Made by a program: the position numbers and the translations under genes
NCBI GenBank assembly: GCA_002493905.1
Contig: DLAJ01000030.1
Coordinates: 1,172 to 39,987, forward strand
DNA length: 38,816 nucleotides
Reading direction: 5' to 3'
DNA from: Lachnospiraceae bacterium UBA7050
Lineage (GTDB): Bacteria; Bacillota; Clostridia; Lachnospirales; Lachnospiraceae
The notes under the pieces: generated by a model
Told to the model about the DNA's origin: nothing
What the model saw: only the letters and a program-made list of their open reading frames with translations
Databases searched by the model: none
Shown here: positions 16,876 through 25,238 of the stretch, in pieces
Position numbering within the stretch: position 1 is the first letter of the stretch
Layout of the letters: each line of letters opens with the position of its first letter

Positions 16876-19776
16876 ATGAATCAGACAATCAGCTTAAACG
16901 GCATGTGGGAACTCGGTTACTGCGAACTTGGCTGCGGAATCCGGCCGCCTTATACGACACTCTGCCCTGTTCCGGGCGACGTACGCATGGCACTGATCCA
17001 TGACGGTGTGATCAGCGAACCGTTGGAAGACGAGAATACGCTTGCCTGCCGTTTTTTGGAGACAAAAGAATTCTGGTACCGCAGAGCGTTCTCCTGGAAC
17101 GCCTTATCCGCCCCGGCAAAAAGCATTCTCACGTTTAATGGACTCGACTGCACCGCCGACATCTGGCTGAATGATCTTTACCTTGGCAGGCATGATAACG
17201 CGTTTGTGGAAGCGCAGTTCGATGTCAGCTCCATTCTAAAAAATGGAGAAAACACCCTCGTTGTCCGCATTGACAGCGGGGTTGCAGAAGCGAAAAAGCA
17301 CCCGATCGACGACATGGGCAAAATGTGGAATAACGACCAACCTTACCGCGTTCTCATGCGCAAGCCGCAGTTTGTCTACGGCTGGGACTGGACGCCGTGG
17401 CTGGAGACCTGCGGCATCTGGCGCGATGTCACGCTCACGACCTATGAACAGGCTTCCATTACGGATTTATTTATTCATCAGCTGGGCAACTCCGTGCCGG
17501 TAGAGGGCGAAACCATTTCCATACAAGCGGACATGACGCTCGACGTCGTACTTCCGGGCTCCTATTCGGTATCCGCAAGCGTTTATCGCGATGCACGTTA
17601 TGAGCTGCCGGACGCGGCGGCACTCCTTGATGCGCCCCAAAAATCATCCGGCGCGGCTGACTGCACTGATGCGCGCCGCGATTCTTTAGGCGCTGTGGTC
17701 TGCACCGACATGCGCCGCGCTTCTTTGGACGCTGCGGTCTGCTCCGCCCGCATAGACTTACCTGCTCATGACAGCAAACAGCCACTCAACTGCTCCCTCT
17801 CATTTTCGATTCCACAGGCAAAACTTTGGTGGTCTAACGGACTCGGGAATCCTTATCTTTACCATATAGAATTTACGCTGCATGCGACGGACGGCACACC
17901 CATTCAGACCGTCGCGCAGGAGTATGGCATCCGCAGCATTTCCTTGCGGGAAGAAGCGCTCTCTGAAACAGAAAGCGGTTTCACCTTTGTACTAAACGGC
18001 GTTCCGGTGTTCTGCAAAGGAGCAAACCATGTTCCTGCAGACTGCCTGATCGGACGCATTACTGATGCAAAAACCGAAGCACTCGTTGCTCTTGCCGCCG
18101 ATTCCCATATGAACATGCTGCGCGTATGGGGCGGCGGATTTTACGAAAGCGAGGCGTTTATGCGTGCCTGCGACTGCTTTGGCATCATGGTATGGCATGA
18201 TTTTATGTTTGCCTGCGGCTACTATCCCGATCATGACCCAGAGTTTACCGCACGCGTCAAGGCGGAAGCCATCCTTGCAGTCAGACGCCTGCGCAGGCAT
18301 ACCAGTTTAATCGGCTGGTCCGGCAATAATGAAATTCAGGAAATGTACCGCGGCATGATGACCTACGACCCGCTTTCCCGTCCTTACGGTATGAAGCTGT
18401 TTCAGGAAATCCTTCCCGCCATTGTCAAAGAATACTGCCCGAATCTGATCTACCGCGAAAGCAGCCCGTTCGGCGGGGACGATCCTGCCGGCTCGGACCG
18501 CGGCGACCAGCATATCTGGCATTTCACGCACCGCCCGCAGTTTGAGCATTATTTGGATCTGGTTCACTTTACCGATTTCCCGGTTAAATTCCTAAGCGAA
18601 TTTGGCATCATCGGCGCTATGAGCATGGAGTCCACAAAACGTGCCCTTCCTTCTCTTTGCGGCATGAAATCGTTTGAACCGGACCGCGAATCCTCCACAT
18701 GGCTCCATCACTGCAATACAAGCTCGGGTCACCGCATATTGGAGCTTGTCATGAATGCTTATTTCCCCCATGTAAAAGAAATGGGGCTGCAGGAATACAT
18801 TCTGAAAAGTCAGGCACTGCAGGCGGAGCTTACCAAACATCTTTACGAGGAATTTAGACGCAGAAAATTTGTCTGCTCCGGACTTTTGTTCTGGACGCTT
18901 TCCGACTCATGGGGCATCCATAATTGGTCCTTGATCGACTATTACCTTGACAAAAAGCCGATTTATTATGCGCTGAAACGGGCGATGAGTCCCATTGCAG
19001 TCTCGATCAAAGGCTACTGTCCCCAGAGCTTTGAAGGCATGCGGGACTATCGGAATTATTACGCCGGAAATCCCGACGCATTGGAAATCTGGCTCAGCAA
19101 TGATACTTTACAGGAACAAGATGTCTGCGTGCGTTATACGATCCTTACCTTTGATGGCACGGTGATACAATCCGGCGCACAGCCGTTTACTCTGCCCGCA
19201 AATATCAGTACTGTATGCATGAGCGTTCCGCTCACAACCGTTCCGCTCACAACCGTTCCACTCACAACCGTCCCGCTTTCGACCGTTCCGACCCGCGGGC
19301 TGATCACAGAACCGGAGCGTACCGTCATGCACGCGGAGGTTTTCTGCGGCGGGACGCTGCTTTCCGATGCGCAGTATTTATTCGCGCCCTATAAGGAGCT
19401 TGCCGTAACCCCCGCCAATATCCGTTACCGCGTGGAAAGTGCAGAAGCAGGCGCGCTGCGCCTTACGCTTTGCGCAGACCGCTTTGTATGGATGCTGCAT
19501 ATCGGCGGCACCGACCGTCTTGATGTATCGGACAATGATTTCCATATGCTTCCGGGGCGGGAATATCAAATTACCCTCCGCACAAACGGCTCTTTGCCCA
19601 ATGCCGCTGAGCCGTTCCGCGCAGGCGCATTTTCTGCAGACGTGTTTTCCACTGGCGCGTCTTCCGCAGACATGCTTTCCACTGACGCGTTCTCCGCAGA
19701 CATGCTCTGCGCAGACACCTTTATCCCGCAGCTTCACAGCGCAGGGACGGAACCGGTTATCTTACAGGAAACATAA
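16876..19776 (+). CDS. Beta-mannosidase, glycoside hydrolase family 2
   Basis: 966-residue cytoplasmic GH2 enzyme releasing terminal beta-mannose from oligosaccharides. It has the sugar-binding N-terminal domain (SLNGMWELGY, FNGLDCTADIWLND), immunoglobulin-like domains, and the TIM barrel with acid/base Glu486 in WSGNNE and nucleophile Glu575 in LSEFG. The motif CKGANHVPAD is typical of beta-mannosidases. No signal peptide is seen. The ATG at 16876 fits the family; an ATG at 16864 is too close to AAAGG. Three tandem repeat tracts interrupt the non-catalytic domains without breaking the frame. It lies alone between the exporter and a GNAT gene. Confidence 0.9.
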   Translation: MNQTISLNGMWELGYCELGCGIRPPYTTLCPVPGDVRMALIHDGVISEPLEDENTLACRFLETKEFWYRRAFSWNALSAPAKSILTFNGLDCTADIWLNDLYLGRHDNAFVEAQFDVSSILKNGENTLVVRIDSGVAEAKKHPIDDMGKMWNNDQPYRVLMRKPQFVYGWDWTPWLETCGIWRDVTLTTYEQASITDLFIHQLGNSVPVEGETISIQADMTLDVVLPGSYSVSASVYRDARYELPDAAALLDAPQKSSGAADCTDARRDSLGAVVCTDMRRASLDAAVCSARIDLPAHDSKQPLNCSLSFSIPQAKLWWSNGLGNPYLYHIEFTLHATDGTPIQTVAQEYGIRSISLREEALSETESGFTFVLNGVPVFCKGANHVPADCLIGRITDAKTEALVALAADSHMNMLRVWGGGFYESEAFMRACDCFGIMVWHDFMFACGYYPDHDPEFTARVKAEAILAVRRLRRHTSLIGWSGNNEIQEMYRGMMTYDPLSRPYGMKLFQEILPAIVKEYCPNLIYRESSPFGGDDPAGSDRGDQHIWHFTHRPQFEHYLDLVHFTDFPVKFLSEFGIIGAMSMESTKRALPSLCGMKSFEPDRESSTWLHHCNTSSGHRILELVMNAYFPHVKEMGLQEYILKSQALQAELTKHLYEEFRRRKFVCSGLLFWTLSDSWGIHNWSLIDYYLDKKPIYYALKRAMSPIAVSIKGYCPQSFEGMRDYRNYYAGNPDALEIWLSNDTLQEQDVCVRYTILTFDGTVIQSGAQPFTLPANISTVCMSVPLTTVPLTTVPLTTVPLSTVPTRGLITEPERTVMHAEVFCGGTLLSDAQYLFAPYKELAVTPANIRYRVESAEAGALRLTLCADRFVWMLHIGGTDRLDVSDNDFHMLPGREYQITLRTNGSLPNAAEPFRAGAFSADVFSTGASSADMLSTDAFSADMLCADTFIPQLHSAGTEPVILQET
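17650..17760 (+). repeat. 39-nt tandem repeat inside the beta-mannosidase gene
   Basis: Two full units and one partial unit of 13 codons: GAADCTDARRDSL, GAVVCTDMRRASL, then DAAVCSARIDL. In frame, within the region between the sugar-binding and catalytic domains. Confidence 0.85.
19225..19290 (+). repeat. 15-nt tandem repeat inside the beta-mannosidase gene
   Basis: GTTCCGCTCACAACC occurs at 19225, 19240 and (one change) 19255, a diverged unit at 19270, and a half unit after it, encoding repeated VPLTT. Confidence 0.93.
19624..19713 (+). repeat. 30-nt tandem repeat inside the beta-mannosidase gene
   Basis: Three 10-codon units at 19624, 19654 and 19684: GAFSADVFST, GASSADMLST, DAFSADMLCA. 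Located close to the C-terminus. Confidence 0.9.
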
Positions 19777-19806
19777 ACATGGAGAAGTTAAGAGGGAGGT
19801 CGCTGC

Positions 19807-20247
19807 ATGTTTCTAGACACTGCTTTTTTGAGGAATGAGGAGATACAGTTAATCTTGGAAAAAACCGTCGATGGCGATGAGGAACGAAACTGGGTTCCAG
19901 CCTACCATTTTTCAATCAGCAATCTCGACGGAACCAAAATGGGCGTGTGTGATTTGAGAATCGGCTATAATGACAACCTCTATTTCGGAGGGCACATCGG
20001 CTATCGGATATTTCCGGAATATCGGGGAAATCATTATGCAGGGAAAGCCTGTCTGTTATTATTTCATCTAGCCAGAAAACATAATATGAAATATTTATAC
20101 ATCACATGTAACCCGGACAATTTTGCATCAAGAAAAACCTGCGAATACGCCAGCGGTAAATTGTTGGAGATCGTAGAGCTTCCCGAGGGAAATGATATGC
20201 GCGATGACGGCGAATTTGAAAAATGTATCTATGAATTTACTTTATAA
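19807..20247 (+). CDS. GNAT family N-acetyltransferase
   Basis: 146-residue acetyltransferase of the GNAT fold, probably of the Acetyltransf_3 (RimJ/RimL-like) type. The acetyl-CoA binding segment is YRGNHYAGKACLLL, matching the R/Q-x-x-G-x-A pattern, followed by the beta strand YLYITCNPDNFAS and a helix. The ATG at 19807 has GGGAGG 7 nt upstream. It follows the beta-mannosidase by 30 nt and may be co-transcribed. The substrate cannot be inferred. Confidence 0.85.
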   Translation: MFLDTAFLRNEEIQLILEKTVDGDEERNWVPAYHFSISNLDGTKMGVCDLRIGYNDNLYFGGHIGYRIFPEYRGNHYAGKACLLLFHLARKHNMKYLYITCNPDNFASRKTCEYASGKLLEIVELPEGNDMRDDGEFEKCIYEFTL

Positions 20248-20301
20248 TTCCCATGACCTGCTCCGCAGCATGGAAAAACATCTTTTAGATTCAAACACCG
20301 G

Positions 20302-20324
20302 GGCGGGAGCTTAAAACTCCCGCC
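20302..20324. terminator. Hairpin between convergent genes, possible terminator
   Basis: GGCGGGAG (20302-20309) pairs with CTCCCGCC (20317-20324), loop of 7. It covers the stop codon of the ABC permease. No T-run on either strand, so termination is uncertain. Confidence 0.4.
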
Positions 20325-20973
20325 TCTCATAAATTCTGACCGACAGCCAATACGAAATAGCTAACATCAGCGCCCCAAGCGCAAACATACCGCCGCTGAC
20401 GAGCAGCATATGCTCTGAGGCAAATACAAGCATATGATATACCAGCATACCTCCACATGCGATCATATCGTATTGCATGATGGCGATATAGATCAGACAG
20501 AAACACCCTGCCGGCAGATAGTATCCCCAAAGTTTTCCCTTTTGGTATCCCATTCTAAAAAGCAGCGGATACATGAACAGGATCATCAGCCCATAAAAAA
20601 GAAAGCTGAACGAAACAACCGCCAGAACCCATTGATAATCCGGATACCATTTGGAGGAGGATATCAGGTTCGCCAACGGTATCAGGGCAAGTCCCAGCAT
20701 CACGCCCCCTGCAAATAACAGAAATGATTGAACATATCTGCCGCGCACTACCTTACTCCTTTTTACCGGCAGCGTCAGATAGAGCCGGTTTAAGTCTCCC
20801 TTTTCCTCCACAGCAAATACATTGATGGAAAACGAGAATAGCAGGAAGGTACCAAGCGGCACGAGCCAGATAGGAGAAAACCATCCGATCACGAAAAGGC
20901 TCAGCGGCAGAATCAAAAGCCTTTTATGGTAACACTTTATTGCAGTCCAGTCTAATTTTACCGTATCAAACAT
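20311..20973 (-). CDS. ABC-2 type transporter permease
   Basis: 220-residue integral membrane protein with about six hydrophobic helices (for example LLILPLSLFVIGWFSPIWLV, SFLLFAGGVMLGLALIPL) and the segment EEKGDLNRLYLTLPVKRSKV that is typical of ABC-2 permeases next to GntR regulators. The ATG at 20973 has GGAAAGGG 9 nt upstream and overlaps the ATPase gene by 8 nt. It forms the membrane part of the transporter with that ATPase. Such systems often respond to cell-wall-active compounds; the substrate here is unknown. Confidence 0.85.
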   Translation of the reverse strand: MFDTVKLDWTAIKCYHKRLLILPLSLFVIGWFSPIWLVPLGTFLLFSFSINVFAVEEKGDLNRLYLTLPVKRSKVVRGRYVQSFLLFAGGVMLGLALIPLANLISSSKWYPDYQWVLAVVSFSFLFYGLMILFMYPLLFRMGYQKGKLWGYYLPAGCFCLIYIAIMQYDMIACGGMLVYHMLVFASEHMLLVSGGMFALGALMLAISYWLSVRIYERREF

Positions 20974-21814
20974 GCTTCTCATCCCTTTCCATAAATACGA
21001 CAATATCATGAATCGACGCAGCCTCCACAACTGCATCAGCGGGCAGTCCCCCGATTGCTTCCAGCGCCATCAGACACTCATATCCGCTTTGCGTCTGGCG
21101 CAGCCCAATTGCGGACGCCTTCTTTTCCTCCGGCAGCTTTCCACCGCGGACAATACAATAGGAGGACGTCCATTCCTCTTTTTCCCCCTCATAGGCGATC
21201 CTGCCGCCGCTGATATAAACAATCCTGTCCGCAATGCGCTCCAGGTCTTCCATGATATGGGTGGAAAACAGAATCGTTCTGTTTTCAGAAACCATATATT
21301 CCCGTAAAAGATCCAACAAGTCCTCTCTCGCCGCCGGATCTAAACCTGCCAGCGGCTCGTCTAATAACAGCAGCTTTGCATTGTGGGAAAAATGAACTGC
21401 CATTGCAAGCTTCTGCTTCATGCCGCGGGATAGCTCCTGAAACTTTTTGTCCGTGCTGAGTCCAAAACGGGATAAATAACGAAAATACAGCCCGCTGTCC
21501 CAGTCCGCGTAAAAGGGACGCAGACTTTTTTCAATGTCGAGCGGTGTCCAATCCTCCTGAAAATAAGGCTGATCAAATAACACGCCGATTTCTTCTTTCG
21601 CAGAAAGCGTATCCACAGAACACCCTAAAAGGGAAATCTCCCCGCTGTCCGGATACGCCAGTCCCGCCATCATTCTTAATGTCGTGGTCTTCCCGGCTCC
21701 GTTTGCCCCCACAAACCCGCAGCAAAGACCCTCTGGTACCGTGAAGCTGATATTTTTCAAGGAGAATCCCGGGTAGGTCTTACATACATCCCGCATTTCA
21801 ATCGCGTTTCCCAT
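20966..21814 (-). CDS. ABC transporter ATP-binding protein
   Basis: 282-residue ATPase with Walker A GANGAGKTT near residue 37, the signature LSRGMKQKL, Walker B LLLLDEPLAGLD and the switch histidine in FSTHIMEDLE. The C-terminal ~60 residues form an extra domain. The ATG at 21814 has GGAGG 9 nt upstream and overlaps the end of the GntR gene by 17 nt; the downstream permease overlaps its end. All three genes are one operon controlled from the palindrome at 22195-22227. Confidence 0.92.
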   Translation of the reverse strand: MGNAIEMRDVCKTYPGFSLKNISFTVPEGLCCGFVGANGAGKTTTLRMMAGLAYPDSGEISLLGCSVDTLSAKEEIGVLFDQPYFQEDWTPLDIEKSLRPFYADWDSGLYFRYLSRFGLSTDKKFQELSRGMKQKLAMAVHFSHNAKLLLLDEPLAGLDPAAREDLLDLLREYMVSENRTILFSTHIMEDLERIADRIVYISGGRIAYEGEKEEWTSSYCIVRGGKLPEEKKASAIGLRQTQSGYECLMALEAIGGLPADAVVEAASIHDIVVFMERDEKHV

Positions 21815-22175
21815 GGTAAATTTCCTCCAATCTGTTCTGTAATTCATCAAGGCTTACGCCCGCCGCCTTTCCTTTTTCGGATACAATTTTTAACGCTTCG
21901 TCAATGGCATAAAGATATTGGCGGCGCACCATTCCGGCATCCCCCTTCACAAAGCAGCCTCGTCCCTGCACCGTGTAGATCAGTCCTTCCGCCTCCAGAT
22001 CGCCGTAAGCTCTGGTCGTCGTAATCACGCTCACCTTTAAGTCCCTTGCAAGCTGGCGCATGGAGGTAAGCGGCTCGTCGGGCGATAACTCCCCTGTCAG
22101 AATCTGCTCTTTAATCTGCATTTTGATCTGTTCATAGGTTGGTATTTCACTCTGCATAGATATTTGGATATGCAT
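21798..22175 (-). CDS. GntR family regulator, YtrA-like
   Basis: 125-residue short GntR regulator: an N-terminal winged helix (PTYEQIKMQIKEQILTGEL ... LTSMRQLARDLKVS ... TTTRAYGDLEAEGL) and a short helical tail instead of a large ligand domain, as in the YtrA subfamily that represses neighbouring ABC transporters. The ATG at 22175 has GGGAGGGG 9 nt upstream. A perfect palindrome overlaps its promoter, pointing to autorepression relieved by an unknown signal. Confidence 0.92.
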   Translation of the reverse strand: MHIQISMQSEIPTYEQIKMQIKEQILTGELSPDEPLTSMRQLARDLKVSVITTTRAYGDLEAEGLIYTVQGRGCFVKGDAGMVRRQYLYAIDEALKIVSEKGKAAGVSLDELQNRLEEIYHGKRD

Positions 22176-22194
22176 GTTTTTTATCCCCTCCCTC

Positions 22195-22240
22195 ACATAC
22201 TGTATATATATACCATATACAGTATGTTCAATTTTGTCAA
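22195..22240 (-). promoter_or_regulatory. Promoter and GntR operator of the ABC operon
   Basis: Minus strand TTGACA (22235-22240), 17-nt spacer and TATGGT (22212-22217). Lying across the spacer and -10 is a perfect inverted repeat with 13-bp arms, ACATACTGTATAT (22195-22207) and ATATACAGTATGT (22215-22227), 7 nt apart. This is the expected form of a YtrA-type operator. Confidence 0.85.
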
Positions 22241-22334
22241 GCAATTTTTTAAGATATGATACATAACCGTTTCACCGTCGGATTACGTCATCCCTCATAA
22301 AGCGCCCAGATGTCTGCTATTTTTCCATTTATAT

Positions 22335-22376
22335 AAAAAACCCGCCAATTCCTTTTTATATCGAGGAATTGACGGG
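22335..22376 (-). terminator. Rho-independent terminator after the Xre/membrane protein operon
   Basis: Minus-strand stem from CCCGTCAATTCC and GGAATTGGCGGG (12 bp with one G-U pair; 22341-22352 and 22365-22376), followed by TTTTTT (22335-22340). Confidence 0.85.
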
Positions 22377-22417
22377 GTAACGCAGCTGTAACTAAAACAA
22401 GGGCTTTATTTCACATC

Positions 22418-22846
22418 TTACATTTCTTTCTCATATCTGCATCTGCAATAAAGAGCATATCCATGTACAAAAAGATACGCAGAAACCAAAAGCAGTACCG
22501 CAGCCAGATCTGCCCCCATCAATGCAAATGAAATCATCAATGCGCCAAATACGAAAGTCATCATATCAAATGCTTTTCCCTTCGCACGGTTTGCAATTGC
22601 AATATTACGCTCATCATTTTGTTCGATTTCCATCTGCTTTCGCATCTGAGGGTTGTTCTGCATCGCCCTGCGTGAAAGGATGCTCCCCATACCGTGGCCA
22701 AATAAACCGCTTCCTATCCCGATACAGACATACGGCAGCGTCAGCATGATTCCCTGGGGATTACTTATTGTCTTTACAAAATAGAGACCGCTCCCCAGCA
22801 ATAAAATTCCTATCATGACAATCACATACCCTGTTTTTTTCTTCAT
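22418..22846 (-). CDS. Small membrane protein of unknown function (DUF2178-like)
   Basis: 142 residues with four predicted membrane helices in two hairpins (about 6-26, 33-52, 92-110, 113-132) and between them a charged loop with EQNDERNIAIANRAKG. This layout recalls DUF2178-like proteins that sit next to a small Xre regulator. The start overlaps the regulator stop by 4 nt and has GAGGAGGA 6 nt upstream. The function is unknown. Confidence 0.75.
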   Translation of the reverse strand: MKKKTGYVIVMIGILLLGSGLYFVKTISNPQGIMLTLPYVCIGIGSGLFGHGMGSILSRRAMQNNPQMRKQMEIEQNDERNIAIANRAKGKAFDMMTFVFGALMISFALMGADLAAVLLLVSAYLFVHGYALYCRCRYEKEM

Positions 22847-23046
22847 CGTTCTTCCTCCTCATAAATAAAAATATCCTCGATGGCCATTTGAAAATATCTT
22901 GCAATCTTGAACGCTAATTGAATGGACGGATTATATCGGCCGTTCTCTAAAGAACCGATCGTCTGTCGGGATACTTCTAATGCGCTGGCCAACTCTTCCT
23001 GCTTGATTCCCCGCTGCTTCCTCAGCTCTTCAAGCCGATTCTTCAT
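22843..23046 (-). CDS. Small Xre-type HTH transcriptional regulator
   Basis: 67-residue regulator consisting only of a Cro/C1 helix-turn-helix (LRKQRGIKQEELASALEVSRQTIGSLENG) and a short tail that is typical of YozG-like proteins (FQMAIEDIFIYEEEE). RBS GGAGGTGGG lies 6 nt upstream. It is co-translated with the membrane protein gene. An inverted repeat flanking its promoter suggests autoregulation. Confidence 0.92.
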   Translation of the reverse strand: MKNRLEELRKQRGIKQEELASALEVSRQTIGSLENGRYNPSIQLAFKIARYFQMAIEDIFIYEEEER

Positions 23047-23077
23047 GGATGTCCCACCTCCAATATGGTATTCTGTT

Positions 23078-23145
23078 ATGGAAAGTTCGCTTTACATATT
23101 TTCAATATAACACCCCCGCATTCAGATGTCAAGTAAACTTTCCAT
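23078..23145 (-). promoter_or_regulatory. Promoter and inverted-repeat operator of the Xre operon
   Basis: Minus strand TTGACA (23127-23132), 17-nt spacer, TATATT (23104-23109). The promoter is bracketed by an inverted repeat, ATGGAAAGTT (23078-23087) and AACTTTCCAT (23136-23145), 48 nt apart. The two half-sites could bind the regulator on both sides of the polymerase site. Confidence 0.75.
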
Positions 23146-23221
23146 ATTTATCATATCTATTCATATATCTATTCATAGAGCCATCTATCTAACCGAAAGA
23201 CGTTGCCTGTCTGCTTCCAGC

Positions 23222-23260
23222 AAAAAACAGCGATAAATCTGTTATAGATTCACCGCTGTT
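23222..23260 (-). terminator. Rho-independent terminator of the sigma/anti-sigma operon
   Basis: Arms 23226-23240 and 23246-23260 pair over about 15 bp (two G-U pairs on the minus strand) with a 5-nt loop, followed by a T-run (23222-23227, minus strand). It lies about 50 nt after the anti-sigma gene stop. Confidence 0.85.
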
Positions 23261-23308
23261 CGACATTCCTAAAACATATCCCTTTGCATCTCTTTTTAGG
23301 CCTAAACC

Positions 23309-24448
23309 TTATTCTGCGTCCGTGATTTCAAACTCCTGCATTCCCATATATCCCGGAGCGATTTCGTATTTGTCAAAGCACACAACGATATTTCCGTTCT
23401 CATTGATATAAAAGTTTGTCTGCCCGCTGACACTCTGAAAACCTTCATCAGCCATCATGTAGTCATCCGCTTCCGGACCGTAGCCCCAATAAACCACATC
23501 TTCTTCCTCTGCAATCCGCCGCTCAATTTCGGCAGTGATACATTCATTGCACCGTTCTTTCCAATTCTCGCCGAGTAAGTCTCTTAATGTAAGCGTCTCT
23601 CCGGTCTGCAGATCAAGATTATAATAGTAGCGCTGCGCATACACCGCCACCCAGGATTCCGTCGTTGTCAGTATCAGGGAAAGCCTCGAATTGTCCTGAT
23701 AGGTTACGGCATATTCTACATTGACCTCACAGGTTCTGCCGCCCCACTCTTCCTCAGTTCCCCCAGTTGCAAAAAACGCCTCCTTGTATTCTTCAAAGCG
23801 TTGCTTTGCATCCGCCTCATAGGTTTCCACGATCCTTAAAATTTCGGCATTCACATCTGCAATCTTCTCTGCGCCGGACGTTTCGCCGCTTCCTGCTGAA
23901 CCGGCATCTGCCAAAATTCCGCTGCCGCCGTCCGCCAGTATTTCCGCGTCCCCCGCCGCATCACCCGCTGCTGCTCCCGCACCGCCGGCTGCCACGCCGC
24001 CATCTGCCGGCGTCTGTACGTTTTCTGCCGTCTCATCGTCTGCCAGGGTAATTTCCGGCACCTGCACATTCACATTGACATCATTCTCCGTATAAGAATA
24101 CGAACGAATGGTCAACACTCTGGCAAAAACCCCTAATACCGGAACACCCTGCATCTGCTTGGCGAACGCCTCGCTCATATTTAACGGAATCATAAAAAGA
24201 ATAACAGCCGCTGCAAGCGCTCCGATTGTTCGAATCAAAATAACCGTTTTTCTCTTTCTTCTCGTCATTCTGTCCTGTCCCCTTTCCTTTTCCGTATGCT
24301 CTTCAATCGTACGTGCAACCATATCCTGCAAGCTCTCTGGAATCGGAACATTCCGATAAAACTCTGCCGCTTCGCGCAGACTCTCTTCTTCCGCATCCAT
24401 CATTTTGTTTAACATTTCTTCCTCCTGCTTAGTCAACAGTTCCTTCAT
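23309..24448 (-). CDS. RsiV-like anti-sigma factor
   Basis: 379-residue single-pass membrane protein. The cytoplasmic N-terminus (1-67) is charged and would hold the sigma factor; a membrane helix follows at 68-88. The extracellular part has the segment MQGVPVLGVFARVLTIRSY (DUF4163-like), a long Gly/Ala/Asp linker (about 140-195) and a C-terminal DUF3298-like domain (QTGETLTLRDLLGENWKE, FYINENGNIVVCFDKYEIAPG). In RsiV this outer part binds lysozyme and triggers proteolysis that frees SigV; the same role is inferred here. It overlaps the sigma gene by 4 nt, with AAGGAGG 7 nt before its ATG. Confidence 0.82.
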   Translation of the reverse strand: MKELLTKQEEEMLNKMMDAEEESLREAAEFYRNVPIPESLQDMVARTIEEHTEKERGQDRMTRRKRKTVILIRTIGALAAAVILFMIPLNMSEAFAKQMQGVPVLGVFARVLTIRSYSYTENDVNVNVQVPEITLADDETAENVQTPADGGVAAGGAGAAAGDAAGDAEILADGGSGILADAGSAGSGETSGAEKIADVNAEILRIVETYEADAKQRFEEYKEAFFATGGTEEEWGGRTCEVNVEYAVTYQDNSRLSLILTTTESWVAVYAQRYYYNLDLQTGETLTLRDLLGENWKERCNECITAEIERRIAEEEDVVYWGYGPEADDYMMADEGFQSVSGQTNFYINENGNIVVCFDKYEIAPGYMGMQEFEITDAE

Positions 24449-24972
24449 GCGACGCCCTCCTTCATTGTGAGTTTTAACTTCCGCAATCCCTCATACAGCC
24501 GATACTTAACCGTACTTAAGTTCATGCCCGTTACCGCCGCGATCTCCGGCATGGTCAATTCCTCAAAATAGTATAGCTTTATGACTGTCTGCATCGTCTC
24601 CGGCAGCGAAAGGATTGCTGTATACAATGCCTCCGGCTTTTGCGTCACAATCATCTGCGGATCATCAAACTGCGTATTTTGTCCTGTCTGTCTGTCCTGC
24701 ACGGCGCCGTTCAAGATTTCCTGTTCACACGGCATCTCCCTCGCACTCCTGCGCAGGTAGCTGATACTTTCATTTATGACGATACGGTACAGCCACGTCC
24801 CCATATACTCCCTGTTCCGCAGTTCGCTGACATGCTCCAATGCCCTCACGACCGCATTCTGCACGACATCCAGCGCTGCCTGTTCTTCTTTTACATAGCT
24901 GTACGCCAGTCGGTAATACCGGTTTTGATTCTGCGTAATATACGATGTCAATTCCTCAACCATTTTTGTCAT
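24445..24972 (-). CDS. ECF sigma factor, SigV-like
   Basis: 175-residue ECF sigma factor. Region 2 spans about 15-80 (YRLAYSYVKEEQAALDVVQNAVVRAL ... GTWLYRIVINE) and region 4 about 115-170 (LPETMQTVIKLYYFEELTMPEIAAVTGMNLSTVKYRLYEGL). RBS AAGGGG lies 8 nt before the ATG. It is coupled to the RsiV-like gene, so it should respond to envelope stress. I cannot identify a clear ECF promoter in the upstream 265 nt. Confidence 0.92.
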   Translation of the reverse strand: MTKMVEELTSYITQNQNRYYRLAYSYVKEEQAALDVVQNAVVRALEHVSELRNREYMGTWLYRIVINESISYLRRSAREMPCEQEILNGAVQDRQTGQNTQFDDPQMIVTQKPEALYTAILSLPETMQTVIKLYYFEELTMPEIAAVTGMNLSTVKYRLYEGLRKLKLTMKEGVA

Positions 24973-25238
24973 ATTCCATGCCCCTTCGAAACAAATGATT
25001 GCTCCGTTCCTTCACATAAGGTTCTTTTTTGTATTCTCCGTAAGCTGCTTACATACGTTAGACTCATTGTTTTTATCAAAAGTCAGGATTTGAAAAAAAG
25101 ATTCTTCGCATAAAAAAAGCATGCCTGCACATGCTATTACGGTCAAAAAACACTTTTTACAGACACGCTTCCGGAGAGCCGCCGCGCGGTTCTTCGAGGA
25201 ATATGAAATTTCTTTTGGTTCCGAAAAGGAGATTCGTC

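Noticed and set aside
19108..19737. Long antisense open frames opposite the 3' end of the beta-mannosidase gene
   Set aside because: They are produced by the GC-rich tandem repeats on the coding strand and have no ribosome binding site or family resemblance.
24973..25238. Autoregulatory ECF promoter upstream of the sigma factor
   Set aside because: Several partial GAAC or CGT matches are seen but no pair with correct spacing, so no site is called.
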